This document shows, piece by piece, positions 44,301-56,799 of a stretch of 64,000 nt of DNA. Origin of the DNA: Ciona intestinalis (Eukaryota > Chordata > Ascidiacea > Phlebobranchia > Cionidae); NCBI RefSeq assembly GCF_000224145.3, contig NW_004190423.2, positions 251,494-315,493 on the forward strand, given 5' to 3'. A program made the translations under genes and the position numbers. The notes under the pieces are model-generated. The model did no database searches, was not told the DNA's origin, and saw only the letters and a program-made list of their open reading frames with translations. The number at the start of each line of letters is the position of its first letter. Positions within the stretch are counted from its first letter, which is position 1.

Positions 44301-47300
44301 GATAATCCACCATGAAGATTTCCCTGTGCCCTCGTTTTGGATGCGTTTGAACTTACTATGAAGAGACAGATTGTGTCGGATCGAGTTCTGGGGAAAAAGT
44401 ATGATATAAGTAAACTCTATATGTTGGTTTATAGATCATATTCTAATAGGGATCATATATTATAACTGTAAAATCTGACCCTGATCTAGTGTTCATACAC
44501 TAAGGCTCTGGTGCTACAAAGATGCAACAGACAAAAAATCAAGTCCAACCAATTGTATATGGCTGACAATTTGGACAACCAATTAGTGACCACTGGATGA
44601 GCAATTGTGGTTAGGCGTCTAGCCGTAGAAAGCATGATCTCAAATCCTTAACCTCTGGCTTAGAGACAGGCATGATAACCAGTGTGCCTGGTGGTTCCTG
44701 GTTTAACATATAACAAGGCTTTGGTCTTCTTTATTTGTAAGACATATATATACACCAAAAAATCAAATCCGTAACCTCTGGCCTAGAGGCAGGCATGATA
44801 ACCACTGTGCCTGGTGGTTCCTAATGAAAACCACATGGTTTACTGGGCCACAAACAGACCTCTGCTCATGGCCTTGTATTTTTTAAAGACTGATTTCTGC
44901 AAGTGGTAAATATAATAAAAGATGTAAATATGTTTGAAAAATGTAGGTTATTTCATTAATGGGGTAGGGGCCATGGGTGTTGAGTGTCTCTAAAAGGGAC
45001 CACGAACCATGAATGGTTGAAAAATATGTGTAACCATAAAATAAAACATAAAATTACAGTAAACTGTATGGGCGTATGTAACATGAAAAAACAGTTACAA
45101 TTACAATATATTTTATTTCATTTATTGGGTTAATGGGCAACTCTGGCCTAAATTCCAGGCCCCATTGCAAGCCACGCTGTAGGACCTCACCCATATAGAA
45201 TATAATACAAAAGAACTGAGTTTTCAACAGTATAGGTTAAAATTAAATTAATTATCAACAATATGGCTGAGTTACCACACACTAAGTCACATGTGTGTGT
45301 TAAAATGAGGCTAACACTCAGGAATTCCCATCAAACCATTCTGATTGGTCAACACAAAGGGGGCGTGGCACAACAATGAGTCAAATTAAAAACACAGTCT
45401 AACTGTCAAACATATAACACCTAACATGGGTATGCAGGGTATGCATGTATTGAAATGGTTAATCTAAGTACACATAGCAACAGGTTAATTGGTAATATCG
45501 CATTAATTAAAAGATAATACATTGTCAAAGGTGTAATACCTTTAGTATATGGCCTAAAAAGCACCCTGGTTCCCATAATATTAGCAACATATACTGTATG
45601 ACGTATATAACCGACAGTGAGCATAAGGTGCATTTTTCCAACCACTATGTGGCAGTAGACACCTCTACCTAAGTTGCTAGGCAACCCATGACAACTATGT
45701 TTGACAAACAAAAGTGATTGTTTGTAAACAAAGGACCAAACCACGTGGTGTAATAACAAACGTGTATGACGTTATAAAAACTAATAATTTCAATTATAAC
45801 ATTATCATAACGAATATTACGAACCGAATAATCTATTCAGGCAAGTCAAAAACGTTCCATTCACGCGTCGAAGCATCATGCCATCAACTATCAACATAGC
45901 GCGTACCCTATTGTGACGTCGGCACACGAACAATAGCGTGCTGCACACACTGTGACGTCACACGGGTTCGAACGGTAAAGAAGTCAGTGAAGCGTGTAAC
46001 GCGAAAATCGCGACGTTTTAAGAAGATTCTCGAATACGAAAACCATCGGCCAAGTTCGGCAATTCGTTATGAACAATGCAAATATTGGTAACTTGTAAGC
46101 GGCCACTGTCGTTTCTAACATTACAAGATAAATACGTTTCGTTCATTCTTTTATACTTAAATATATATCATATATGTGTTTACATAATCAAGTGGTCACT
46201 ATAGGGTTGTTCAAATTGTCAGCCACGTAGAAAAACAATCACAGACAAAGTGACATTCAAATACGATAACGAAGATCAAATTAATTAAAACAATGAAGGA
46301 AATGGAATTAGCAGCAAAATGACAGTCGTTAAAACACGCCATGTGTAGACCGTATGGCAAAGGGCAAAAATATTACCCACAAAGTTACATACGTGGTAAC
46401 TTGTAAGCATGCACGAGGTGTATGAAACAGAACACCCGTGTTGTAACGACTGTCGTTGCTCCGGCATGCGAGGATAAATAGGTGACAATAAATTCTTTCA
46501 TTCATTTATTAAAACAATAAACGCATTATGTCGTATCTAATATTTGCATTATAACTCATCGTGTGTTGCGCACAGCGTCGTTTGTGACGTGGCAAGTCGC
46601 ATTGTTCTAATATCAAGGTCACTGTGACGTAACAAAGTTAAATATTAACAGAAGCCACAGCGACACGATTCTAGAATAGAACAACGAGTCGACGACGGCG
46701 CGATGCCGCGATTGTTATAGTAGGTTGGGGTAAAATGGTCCATGTTTTCATTCTCTTTTATCGTCCCATTAATACGATCGGGAAATACGGGATATTATGT
46801 GCTAACGGTACCCATCTTACCCCAACGTAATAAATGACGTCTATTTTTTTTAATGTCAGTTTTAAACAATTGCAATTATATTAATATAACAAAAAGTCAA
46901 AATTCATTTATTAAACTGCGCTACAATGCGTATTTGTGACGTCACACTTAACAATGTATGGGAGCAATTATTTCGTCAATAAAAGCAATTATGACGTATG
47001 AATAGCGCCGGTGTTAGTTTGGACCGGAAGTTGTAAATTGTTTGCCAAATAAGCGAATAAACGGGTGTTTATATTGGCTATGGAACGATATGATATTGAA
47101 TTTAAAACGTTCAATTTTACACGCGCGTTTTAACAAAGTTAAAGATGACATTTTTTGCAATTTTTTTTTAAATATAAATTTTATTTTAAAACGGTAATTT
47201 ATTGGGGTGGGGCAAGATGGGCCGTGTTTTCACTCTCTCTTATCGTCTCATTTGGTGGTAAACACAAAGTACTATAACGCTCGTTTACGAAATAACGCTT

Positions 47301-50300
47301 CTCGTAGTTTTGACTGCCATACTAACCCCTAGGGGTGTGGCATTGTCTCCTATTATGAGGTAAACAAGACATCATAATCCTCAATGGGGAGTTCATTATT
47401 GGCGAACTTACCGCATTATTACGTCACTACGAAAAACCAAAAATGGTCCTGACTCAAAATACCGTAATATTTTAATTATACCAAAACCTTAAGAAGATAG
47501 ACGGGTCCATATGCAGGTCATAGCGTAATTACGGCCTAGATCGGCTCCAGTCTTGGTGTATTTGCTACAGGGTATAATTATGAGACCGAACCTCGTTTCT
47601 AGACGCACAGAATTAGCCCAGAGGGCCAATTTAAACATTCGCTCGCGTTTAATTGGAAGATTATTCACCGTTTTTAAGGCAAATAGATAAAATTAAATTG
47701 TCTTCTAGGAAAATTTGGACGCTACATCGGGTTAAATATTACATTGGAATATAAAAGTCGGCAAATATGTGTTTTGCGGAAAAAATATTGTGGTTTCGCG
47801 GAAAAAAGCTTAAAAAACTTAATTTAAAATTTGAAAAACTTTGTGGATCTAAACTGTTAAATTTGGTATTGTAATGTTAAACCAACTATAACGTAGGGCG
47901 CGCAAATGAAACCATATATACTATGCGTTTTGTTTAGGTATGTAACGAATCTTTCAAATAAGAAAATAAAATCATAAAAATGAAAAAAAACTATAAAATT
48001 TAATATTTGAAATTAAATAATAAAGACATCATTAATTTTAACCTTGCGTGTGGTATGATATGAGTACGTGAGGACACGATTTCGCGGCATGGGTTTAACA
48101 ATTGGGTCGCGTTCTACCGCGACGAAAACATCGAACCACGTGCGTGATTCACCGCTCTATGACGTCACAAGCACCAGGAGCTTTGTTTACCGCGTCGATC
48201 GCGGTAGAAGCGAAAATTCCGCACGGAAATTACGTCATTCAAGGGAAAACCCCGAAAGTTCATGACCTCAGGGGTGGGACCATGATAGTGACGTCAAAAT
48301 ATGGTTCGTTATGACGTCAACAAAGGTAACCCGACGCGATTTTAAGCTAGAATGAAGTGGAAAACAAATGACCAAAACAGTTTGAGAATATGAATATTGT
48401 TACGTCATACAACCTTTGTATGACGTAATTAAGAAACATTTTTGCTAATTCTTTTTAATTTGATGTTTTAATAAATTGATCTTAGGTCTAATTTTTAGAA
48501 GATATAAATAACTTATATTATCTGTATTAAGAATATCCAAATATCCAGTAGAGGATTTTCACAAGATGATAAAAGGTGTTTTGTTACCCAGTATTGAATG
48601 TACAAATCAAATATTGTTGCCTGGGTTTATTTAAGGTTAAATACCCTGCTATGCTGCCTGGAGTGATTTTCTCCCATACTTGTTTACGTCACAATCCCTA
48701 CGTATGGAGCCTGTGACCGCATAATGGTCATTGTTATGCGTAGTTGGCCAATGGGAAACTAGACTTAAGGTCAGGCGGAAACAATTGTCTACAGACGTAA
48801 TGCTTGAGTGGTTTTGTCATGTGATTGTAGTGAAAATAACTAGTGCAGATATTTGTGGTTTCTTACTAGTTACTGGTAGTTTTCTACTCTATATTTTACA
48901 GCAAGGCACACCATGGGACCTGGGATTTAGGTCAGGGTTGGCCCATTACTTCACTTACCCCAACTTTATTTTATAAAAGATTAATAACCCATATAGTAAA
49001 TTGTAAAAACACCAAATTCCTACACCGTATCATGCAAAGCACACATTGTCCTAAGTTTTAGTTAAATACAAAAACTTAGTAGGTTTTACTACAACTTTTT
49101 TGCCTCACAAAATTGAAAAAACAGAACAATGCACTTAGATACAATTTGCTACTTTTTTGTGGTAGTGTGTTTTCATGTGAAAACCTACAAGGAACATTGC
49201 AAACACACCTTATGCTTACAGCTGTACAGAACATACATGTTACATGTCTCAAGTGTCAATACATATAATTAGTGGGTTCACAAATCAGTGTAAAACATAT
49301 TCTAGCTTTCGTAGCCAGGTAAATTTTACAATTTCTCCTTTTACATCTATGTAATCAAACCCATAAACCCAAAATATTTGAAAAATTTGAAAAAAAAATT
49401 GAAAAAAAAGTTGTGTGGACAGCAGGGCAAGTCTGCTATAATTTATGTCTAATGTAAATTTAGGATTAATATATTAAATAATAAATCTTGGTTTTAGCAT
49501 GATTTATAAGGATGTTAACGGTTTACAGACAAAACTATATATAACGTGCAAGTTGGTGTTTTGTGTACAATGTATGAAAAAGATACTGCAATAGTACAAT
49601 AAATTATATTTTTGCTAATTAATTTTTTTTAATGTTGCTTAAATTATAGAGTGAAATTTACACCCAACAGTGAACACCCTGTACTTTAAACATGGGGTGG
49701 AATTCACACCCAACACTCTGTACTTTAAACATGGGGTGGAATTTACACCCAACACCCTGTACTTTAAACATGGGGTGGAATTCACACCCAACACCCTGTA
49801 CTTTAAACATGGGGTGGAATTTACACCCAACACCCTGTGCTTTAAACATGGGGTGGAATTTACACCCAACACCCTGTACTTTAAACATGGGGTGGAATTC
49901 ACACCCAACACCCTGTACTTTAAACATGGGGTGGAATTAGTACCCACTGTCTTTCTAAATGCTAGAACAACAACAATTAGACAAGCTTTGTGGTTTAGGA
50001 GCAGGAAAAATAAATTCAATTTTGTTCCAAGAACCAATTCAAATTGCAGAATGCGGTTTCTTGTGTTGGTGACACAATCTTTTGTAGTGGTACCAAAACC
50101 GAAACAACCCCGTAGAGCCCCGTACTGTATTGATTAGAAAAATATTTACTGTGTTTAAGACAATACAAAGGAAAATAATGGTATTCTTCAGCATTGTTAA
50201 TGAACATAGTTCGAAACATCTTCTCAACGTGAGTTTAGTATTCAATATCTGGGCTCTAATTTTACATAACACGTCGTATAACCTCTTCTATAATCTAGTC

Positions 50301-53300
50301 TTCTTCGGCATTGATAATCAACATAGTTTGAAACATCATTAGATAGTTTAATACTAATATAATATTAAACAATTCTTAACACAAAATGCCCCATTTAACA
50401 CATATAATCCATTTAAATGATAAAATATTTTGTTTAAATCATTTGCAAAACATTAGCAGATAAAATTAACTGCTTTATTTTGTGATAATTAGATTTTTTA
50501 AAAACATCTACTCAGCGTTAGTAATTTAAATTTACCATCCGCAGTTATATTTCGTTCTAATTAGACTCCATAACCATAAACCACAGCATTTCTGCAAGCT
50601 AGTGTTAGTGGCTGGTGTGTTGCAATGTCTCATGTGATAATGCATAGCATAACATAATACCCCAGATACCACAAGGGAAAATGACACCAAGACAATTCCT
50701 GCTTGCAACATAATTTGCAAGCACATGCATTGAACAATACAGCATACATATAGAACATATGGGGGGTGAGGCTTCACATATTTTGAACCTTTTAGTCAAA
50801 TCTAGGGTGAGATTGTCAAAATGTTCTAGTGTGCTTGAATATTCCAATTCTAGTGTGGTAGAACAAAAGAAAAACAGGCACATTTCCCCTTGCATATGGG
50901 GTTTTAGGGCTGATAATTAAAATGACTGTTTTAACAAAGACTTTCCCCCAACACAATATAAATTAAACCAATCTATTCACTATAAATACACCCCCTTTGT
51001 GAACATTATTATGCCTATTATAGTACAGGGGCATGCAGGGGCTTGACAAGATAAGGCAGCTTATAAATTATTCATACCATTCATGATAGGCATAAATCTG
51101 ATCCAAGATATCAGTGCTGCCTGCAGAAATTCCTAGTGTTGCCAGCTAAATTTATAAGCTATTTAAAATATGTATGGACACTAAATTTTGCTAAAAATTA
51201 TATTTATAATCAGTCATAATTAAACATATTTTTCCAATGCCATATTTTTCATAATTACTTTACTAATATATATATATTTATATAAACTTTTTAGTTGGCG
51301 ATTCATGTTATAATTTTAATCTTTTGTTGAGTTAAACTATATTTAAAAACATTTATTATATATATATATATATATATATGTTTCAAATCAAGGCACAGAG
51401 TGTTTTAGATTATTTTACTCAGCCAAAACTAATGCAAGTCATTATGTATAATATTAACTAAAACAATTATTTTTCTTTTAACTTTTCTTTCTTAAAGAAG
51501 AAAAATAACTGGCAACACTGTACGTGTAAATAGCTGGCAACACTGGCTTAACACTTAAGCAAGTTTAATGGTTTGAACCCACTTTACATTGAGGCTTAAT
51601 GCTATAAATCATCAACTGTCAATCAAATACAAATAGGGGATTACCCTTGTGATGTCATACTGTGCAAAAGAGGAATTTAGTTTTAGTTCAACAGATTGAA
51701 GCATTTTATAAAGAATTTACATATTTTAAAGACCTAGTAACCAAGTGTAAGTCATAAAATAAACAAAAATTGGGCTAAGTATTACTTAAGAGAATAGAAC
51801 GACATAAAAAAAAGTCCAAAACCACAGATTAATTAATTAAAAGTATAAGGATATATAAAATATGCTAAGGGGATTAATTTTTATAAGTTAAAACAAACAG
51901 ACATGAAATAAATGCTACAAAAAGGCAGAAATGTTGGTTAATTCCATTAAAACAGAATTGGAAAAAGAGAAATGGGGTACACAGCTCAAATCCTGGGCAA
52001 AACATGATTAAAATACAATAGATGTCTCATAACATTGTAACAGCTTTGAATAGTTTCATCCATAGCATGTTGGCTATAGGTATGCGTTATATTGGTCACA
52101 TTATAATTATAAGATTGACAGGCACTACATTTACACCGATGCTATTAAAAGCTGCTGCAGTATTGCCTTGGGCTTTAAGATACATCAAGGCTATGCTAGT
52201 AGTGTGTGAATGTAATTGTGTGATATGGAGTCTATACAGTTGATGTGATCACACATGTATAGTTGTAATATATATACTGTGTGTTTCTATATAGTAGTGT
52301 GGGTTGAGATGGATACTGTTAGCACAAATTATCACATATTTCCAAATCGGGTTTTTAACAATTAACAACTTTTTAGAGTCACAATAGGGCAATGCCAATA
52401 TGGATGGTCCAACTGTGGCCTAAATCCCAGATCGCACGCCACACTATAGGACCTCACCCATATAGAATAGAATGTGGATATACAATGTTTGGGTAATGGG
52501 CCAACTCTGTCCTAAACCCCAGGTCCCATGGCATGTCTCACTATAGGACCTCACCTATATAGAATAGAATGTGCATATACTATGTAGGGGTAATGGGCCA
52601 ACTCTGGCATAAATCCCAGGTCCCGCACGCCACACTATAGGACCTCACCCATATAGAATAGAATGTGGATATACAATGTTTGGGTAATGGGCCAACTCTG
52701 TCCTAAACCCCAGGTCCCATGGCATGTCTCACTATAGGACCTCACCTATATAGAATAGAATGTGCATATACTATGTAGGGGTAATGGGCCAACTCTGGCC
52801 TAAATCCCAGGTCCCATGGCATGCCTCACTGTAGGACTTCACCCATATAGAATAGAATGTGCATATACTATGTAGGGGTAATGGGCAACCTGGTCTAAAT
52901 TAGCATTGCCTCACTATAGGACTTCACCCATATAGAATACCCATACTCGGTTTATTTGAATAAACAAAGACAGCTCTGGTCTAAATCCCAGGTCCCATGG
53001 CATGCCTCATTGTAGGACTTCACCCATATAGAATAGAATGTGCATATACAATGTTGGGGTAATAGGCCAACTCTGGCCTAAATCCCAGGTCCCATGGCGT
53101 GCCTCACTGTAGGACTTCACCCATATAGAATAGAATGTGCATATACTATGTAGGGGTAATAGGCTAAGCCTGGTCTGAATAGCATTCCACACTATAGGAC
53201 CTGATTCATATAGAATACCCATACTCGGTTTATTTGAATAAACAAAGACAGCTTTGTGCTTCAAATTTACTGAACCATTGTTCAAATAAACCTATTCTAA

Positions 53301-55679
53301 TGTAAACACCACGTAAGCATATCGACCAATCAGGTTGCATGGCTGCAATCCAGTAATATGACATCACACAACAAACGATGTATTCTAAAACGTCATCGTC
53401 TTGACAACCGGAAACACTCTTCTGAGCATTGTTCCGGAAGTTCTCGGCAACCTGGTGCGGTTGCTATGGTTACCAGGTTGCATTTGCGCTTTGCTGTATT
53501 ATGATGTCATAATAGCAACACAGGAAATGGTCGCAGACGTACAAAGAGCTTCCGGTGTAACAAGACACAGTGTGACTTCATAATACAAACGCATATATTA
53601 GTCACAATACGATTTGTTTAATTGTCTATAATTAACAACGCCAACGGATGTAATATTCACACACACCGATAAACAACGGGGCTAGTTTCGTATTGCAACA
53701 TAAGCAACAAATGCATTCCATAAATAAACCGCTGCCAGGCATATTACACTGTTTTGGGAATATTTTAGTTTCATATTGCAATTACTTTAATAAACTGTTG
53801 CTTAACATTTAAAGGCGTGCTTAGGCACCAAACCTGGGGTGGTACGGTGGGTCTGCATTACTCACTAAACATTATAACAGAAGACGTGAGATGTGTTTCA
53901 CAGGATCCAGTCTCTTAACTTATACTGCATTGCAATATGTAAACCATAAATATATATATTGTTTTTGTTTGTAAAAGTTTCGCGCCTATTGGTGCAAGGC
54001 TGCAAGCAAAACTTTTTCTGGTACTCTAACAGCCACAAAGAATTACATTGGCTAAAAGTAAAAATCCTTATACAAAAAGTATTTCAAGTTATACAACTAT
54101 AGCCTATGTGCATTTGGTTTAAATTACACCACATGTGGTAACGGTTTGAATGATTTTATAATTCCAATTGCTTTAAATACAATTTGTATTAATTGTGGTT
54201 AGGTTTACAAAATCTTATCATAATTTAATAAACCACAAATATAACATGATATAGCCTTGAGCTACATACATTTGCATATTACATTGAATATTAACAAGTG
54301 TTGATTAAATTTAACAATCACAGCTTTGTAATCCACTCGGCATTTCGAAGAATTTAATTCTAACGACCGCAACAATTGAAATGCTAATTTTAGAAACCAA
54401 ACAAGATTAAATTTGAACACAAAGCATTGTATGCAAATGTGTTAATATGGGTTTAGTATAAGAAGATTCTGAATGCTTAAACTACCTCAAATGCTGGAGA
54501 AAAACCTGCCATGTGGGTCTATAATGGTAACTGACTATTTTAAGAAACGTTTTTTGCTATACCATAAAATAAATGTAGACAATATATATACATTATATTG
54601 GGGTATTAATTTATATACAAAATGCAGTGATAAATGCCAACTACCAACTTTTACCCAAAACCAGTATTTCTTAACCTTTCATAGTTTGTGGCCCCTTCAG
54701 AGACACTCACCACCCGCAGCCCCCTGCTCCATCAAATAATTTACATTTGTTTTAACTTATTTACGTCTATTGTAGTATTCACCACTTTGCAGGAATCAGT
54801 CTTTAAAAAATACAAGGCCATGAGCAGAATGTGGCCCAGTAAACCATGTGGTTTTCATTAGGAACCACCAGGCACACTGGTTAGCATGCCTGCCTCTAGG
54901 CCAGAGGTTACGGATTAGATTTTTGGGCGGATATATATGTCTTACAAAAAAAAGAAGAAGTTACATACCTTCCATCCAGCAGATGAGTTGCTATCACCCT
55001 TATCCTTAAAGTAAGGAACATTCTTCACCATCCAGTCATATATCTGTGCGAGGGTCAATCTTTTATCAGGGGAGCTTTCAATGCCTTGTGTGATGAGGTC
55101 AGCGTATGACATATTCCCCCAAGCGTTCTTGCGCGATGTAGTTTTAGGCTTCGAAGCCACATTGCTGACCAAAGAAGAATCCACGCTACTGGTGGCGGTG
55201 ACCGGTGTATGGAGCCCTACACTAAGGGTGGAGGACACCCCTGTTATAACTGGTTTAGTATCAAGTTGGGTGGGAGAGGACATAGTGTTCGGAAAAGGCG
55301 CCTGAGGAGACGATAAGTCAGTGAAGGATAGATTAGGACTGGCGTTGCTGCTGTTAACCCCACTTTGCTGCCCACTCAGTAAAATACTTGAGAAATCGGT
55401 GACAAGGTTAGCAGATGGGGACCCTGCAAGTCCGTTGCTAAACTCTGACCCCATTGGTTCTTGTATCTCTTGTTTTATCGACTGCACAAGGCTGGGTTGA
55501 GCCAGCGCCTCCATTAGTAAATGTTCTTGAGAAGAAGCTTCTTCAATTGTTGCTTCCAACTTCATTCCAACATCATTGTCTTCGTTCCTTCGGCCCGATG
55601 GTCGGTTCATTGGCCAGGTTCCTGACCTTGGCCTTGCTTGAGGCTGGAAATCTGCGTCTATGTTTGTTAAGTCGGACAT
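38325..55679 (-). CDS. FOXO: Forkhead box O transcription factor
   Basis: Insulin/PI3K/AKT-regulated transcription factor that moves from nucleus to cytoplasm when phosphorylated. Ten in-phase exons: 54969-55679, 44193-44387, 43809-43936, 43384-43502, 42619-42732, 40517-40599, 40069-40125, 39645-39746, 39065-39115, 38325-38558, giving 597 residues. The forkhead domain spans about 185-275 ([35 protein letters not shown]), with the conserved FOXO intron after AGWK. The three AKT sites are present: RPRSGTW (Thr21), RRRATS (Ser282) and RPRASS (Ser350). Basic stretches near SPRRRA and [11 protein letters not shown] give the nuclear signal. The last exon has a CR3-like acidic segment ([19 protein letters not shown]). 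Intron 1 is 10.6 kb. The ATG is the first in its exon and gives the N-terminal AKT site at the expected place. Confidence 0.96.
38670..39035 (-). mobile_element. Composite SINE with duplicated tail, FOXO intron
   Basis: Minus-strand head CAGTGGTTCAGTGGTTAGCG and GGTTCAAGGCTTGATGCTG at 38940-39030, then middle, then two 98-bp tail units down to 38670. It shows head and tandem tail in one element, between the last two FOXO exons. Confidence 0.75.
39319..39443. other. Assembly gap, 125 N
   Basis: In the FOXO intron between exons 39645-39746 and 39065-39115. Joining these exons across it is in phase. Confidence 0.99.
40250..40480 (-). mobile_element. Composite SINE copy, FOXO intron
   Basis: GTTCTGTTTCATACACCTCG tail piece at 40257, middle AAGTGTCTTGCCCAATGACA, head AGCCTTGAACCCTGTATCC at 40418. 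Lies between FOXO exons 6 and 7. Confidence 0.6.
40844..41714. repeat. 19-bp satellite, about 46 copies, in a FOXO intron
   Basis: The basic unit TTTTCATATATAAGCCCAC varies as TTATCATATGTAAGCCCAC and CATATAAAAGCCCAC. A compound block (TATAAGCC then TTTTTCATATAAAAG) recurs near 41095, 41365 and 41470, which indicates higher-order duplication. It lies in the intron between FOXO exons 42619-42732 and 40517-40599. Confidence 0.97.
41791..41993. mobile_element. MITE, TAGTAGGGTGGGG family, FOXO intron
   Basis: Ends TATAGTAAGGTGGGGGAAGA and CTTCCCCCACCCTACTATAT; interior TTTTAAACAATTAACAACGG. It lies 77 bases beyond the satellite in the same intron. Confidence 0.85.
42813..42950 (+). repeat. 60-bp direct repeat, about 2.3 copies
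   Basis: GGCAATTGTTGGTATATGTT, GTTGCTGCCAGGTGTATT and GTGTGAAAGAGATCTT repeat with few changes in FOXO intron 4. Confidence 0.85.
46185..46490 (+). mobile_element. Composite SINE copy, FOXO intron 1
   Basis: AAGTGGTCACTATAGGGTTG and GTCAGCCACGTAGAAAAACA lead into an insertion, then the tail GTATGAAACAGAACACCCG and CATGCGAGGATAAATAGG. Confidence 0.55.
46716..46838. mobile_element. MITE, GGTCCATG subfamily, internally deleted
   Basis: TATAGTAGGTTGGGGTAAAA to ACCCATCTTACCCCAACGTA, about 120 bp. Confidence 0.75.
49673..49945. repeat. 39-bp minisatellite, seven copies, open in several frames
   Basis: CATGGGGTGG starts at 49691, 49730, 49769, 49808, 49847, 49886 and 49925, an exact 39-bp period (13 codons). 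Units alternate between GAATTCACACCC and GAATTTACACCC. Because the period is a multiple of three, ORFs of 80-155 codons run through both strands; none is a credible gene. Confidence 0.97.
52395..53215 (-). repeat. 100-bp unit array, about eight copies with duplicated blocks
   Basis: Reversed units (CTATAGGACCTCACCCATAT, GGGTAATGGGCCAACTCTG). A pair of units at 52430-52600 is repeated almost exactly at 52625-52790. The block ending CATACTCGGTTTATTTGAAT occurs at 52944 and 53220. Confidence 0.92.
54670..54935 (+). repeat. Interspersed repeat with SINE-like end
   Basis: CAGAGACACTCACC, ACATTTGTTTTAAC and CAAGGCCATGAGCAG match 15800-16000. It continues into GGCACACTGGTTAGCATGCC and CTAGGCCAGAGGTTACGG, which resembles a tRNA-derived head. 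It ends about 35 bases before FOXO exon 54969-55679. Confidence 0.6.
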
Positions 55680-55759
55680 GTTGTGTAACTACATGCGGAT
55701 CTAATAACAATTAAAAGACCCAGGAGTTGCGGTTACTATTGTTGTCAAAATACTTGTGC
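55680..55759 (-). other. FOXO: FOXO 5' UTR part of the first coding exon
   Basis: On the minus strand TTTTCTCTTTTCCAG precedes GCACAAG at 55759, a strong 3' splice site 80 bases before the ATG. A second AG lies 10 bases before the ATG (TTATTAG). Either could accept an upstream leader exon or a trans-spliced leader. Confidence 0.5.
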
Positions 55760-56404
55760 CTGGAAAAGAGAAAACTTAAATTAATATCTTAACTATACTA
55801 CCAGCAAAAAGAGACAAGCTGAATTATTTTTTTTGTTCTATATGGGTAAGACTGAGGCCCTATGACAATGCATGCAATGAGAGCTGCGGTGTAAGTTTGA
55901 CGTATTGCGTTTGCGCATCTACATAATTAGGAATCTAACAAATAGAATTTACCTTTGCATAACTACTGCCTAAAACCCCTCATTTCTTAGGACACAAAAA
56001 TTGAAATAAGAATCAACAAAAGCATTCAAAAATTCTATTTTTTACTGTACCAATTAAAAAATGAGCAAAAACACATAGACAGAAAATTGGCTTTTAAAAC
56101 TGCAAATTTAAAAGACCTAGTCCTACTGCAGAGCATTGCTATAAGACGCAACAAAAGCCTTTTGCATTGCACCTTTAATACTAGATCACACCATGTTAAA
56201 TCACCCACTGAAGTTGCACCACTGATGATATGGTTAAAACGGAAATGCAACAGATCACAATATTGCGTCATTTGCTTCCTGTGGTAATACTGATACAGTG
56301 AGTAACCTTTTATTTAACGCCCACAACTGGCAAACTATAGTTTCGGTGGATTGCTGAAACTTTACCAGAGAATTCAACGCACACCTCAATGCTCATATCC
56401 TTTG

Positions 56405-56790
56405 GTCTATTTCTGTATGGATGAGGTATTACAGTGTGGCATACCAAGATTTAAATACCACAGTTGACCCATTACCACAACATTGTATATGCACATTATA
56501 TTCTATATGGGTGAGGTCCTACAGTGAGGCATGCCATGGGACCTGATATTTAGACCAGAGTTGGCCCATTACCCCAACATTGTATATGCACATTATATTC
56601 TATATGGGTGAGGTCCTACAGTGAGGCATGCCATGGGACCTGATATTTAGACCAGAGTTGGCCCATTACCCCAACATTGTATATGCACAAGCACATTCTA
56701 TTCTATATGGGTGAGGTCCTACAGTGAGGCATGCCATGGGACCTGATATTTAGACCAGAGTTGGCCCATTACCCCAACACCCAAGGTGCT
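56405..56790 (+). repeat. 100-bp unit array, about 3.5 copies
   Basis: TATGGGTGAGGTCCTACAG, GCCATGGGACCTGATATTTA and CCCATTACCCCAACATTGTA repeat with almost no divergence in the upstream part of FOXO. Confidence 0.93.
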
Positions 56791-56799
56791 ATGCTTACC

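Larger units (their letters stand above)
44388..54968. other. FOXO intron 1 (10.6 kb)
   Basis: No coding exon of another gene is supported. Contents: inverted interspersed repeat 44820-45025, CRE-rich low-repeat segments at 45890-46060, 46560-47000 and 48060-48430, MITE 46716-46838, 39-bp minisatellite 49673-49945, a TA dinucleotide run near 51358-51380 and a 100-bp unit array 52395-53215. The CRE-rich, CpG-containing segments are candidates for enhancers or an internal promoter. Confidence 0.8.

Noticed and set aside
48068..48314. Two overlapping ORFs of 65-70 codons
   Set aside because: Neither has family features or splice context; the segment is better described as CRE-rich intronic DNA.
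49670..50137. 155-codon ORF on the plus strand and 132-codon ORF on the minus strand
   Set aside because: Products of a 39-bp minisatellite whose period is a multiple of three.
52022..52243. 73-codon plus-strand ORF in FOXO intron 1
   Set aside because: No family features, no splice context and AT-rich composition like the surrounding intron.
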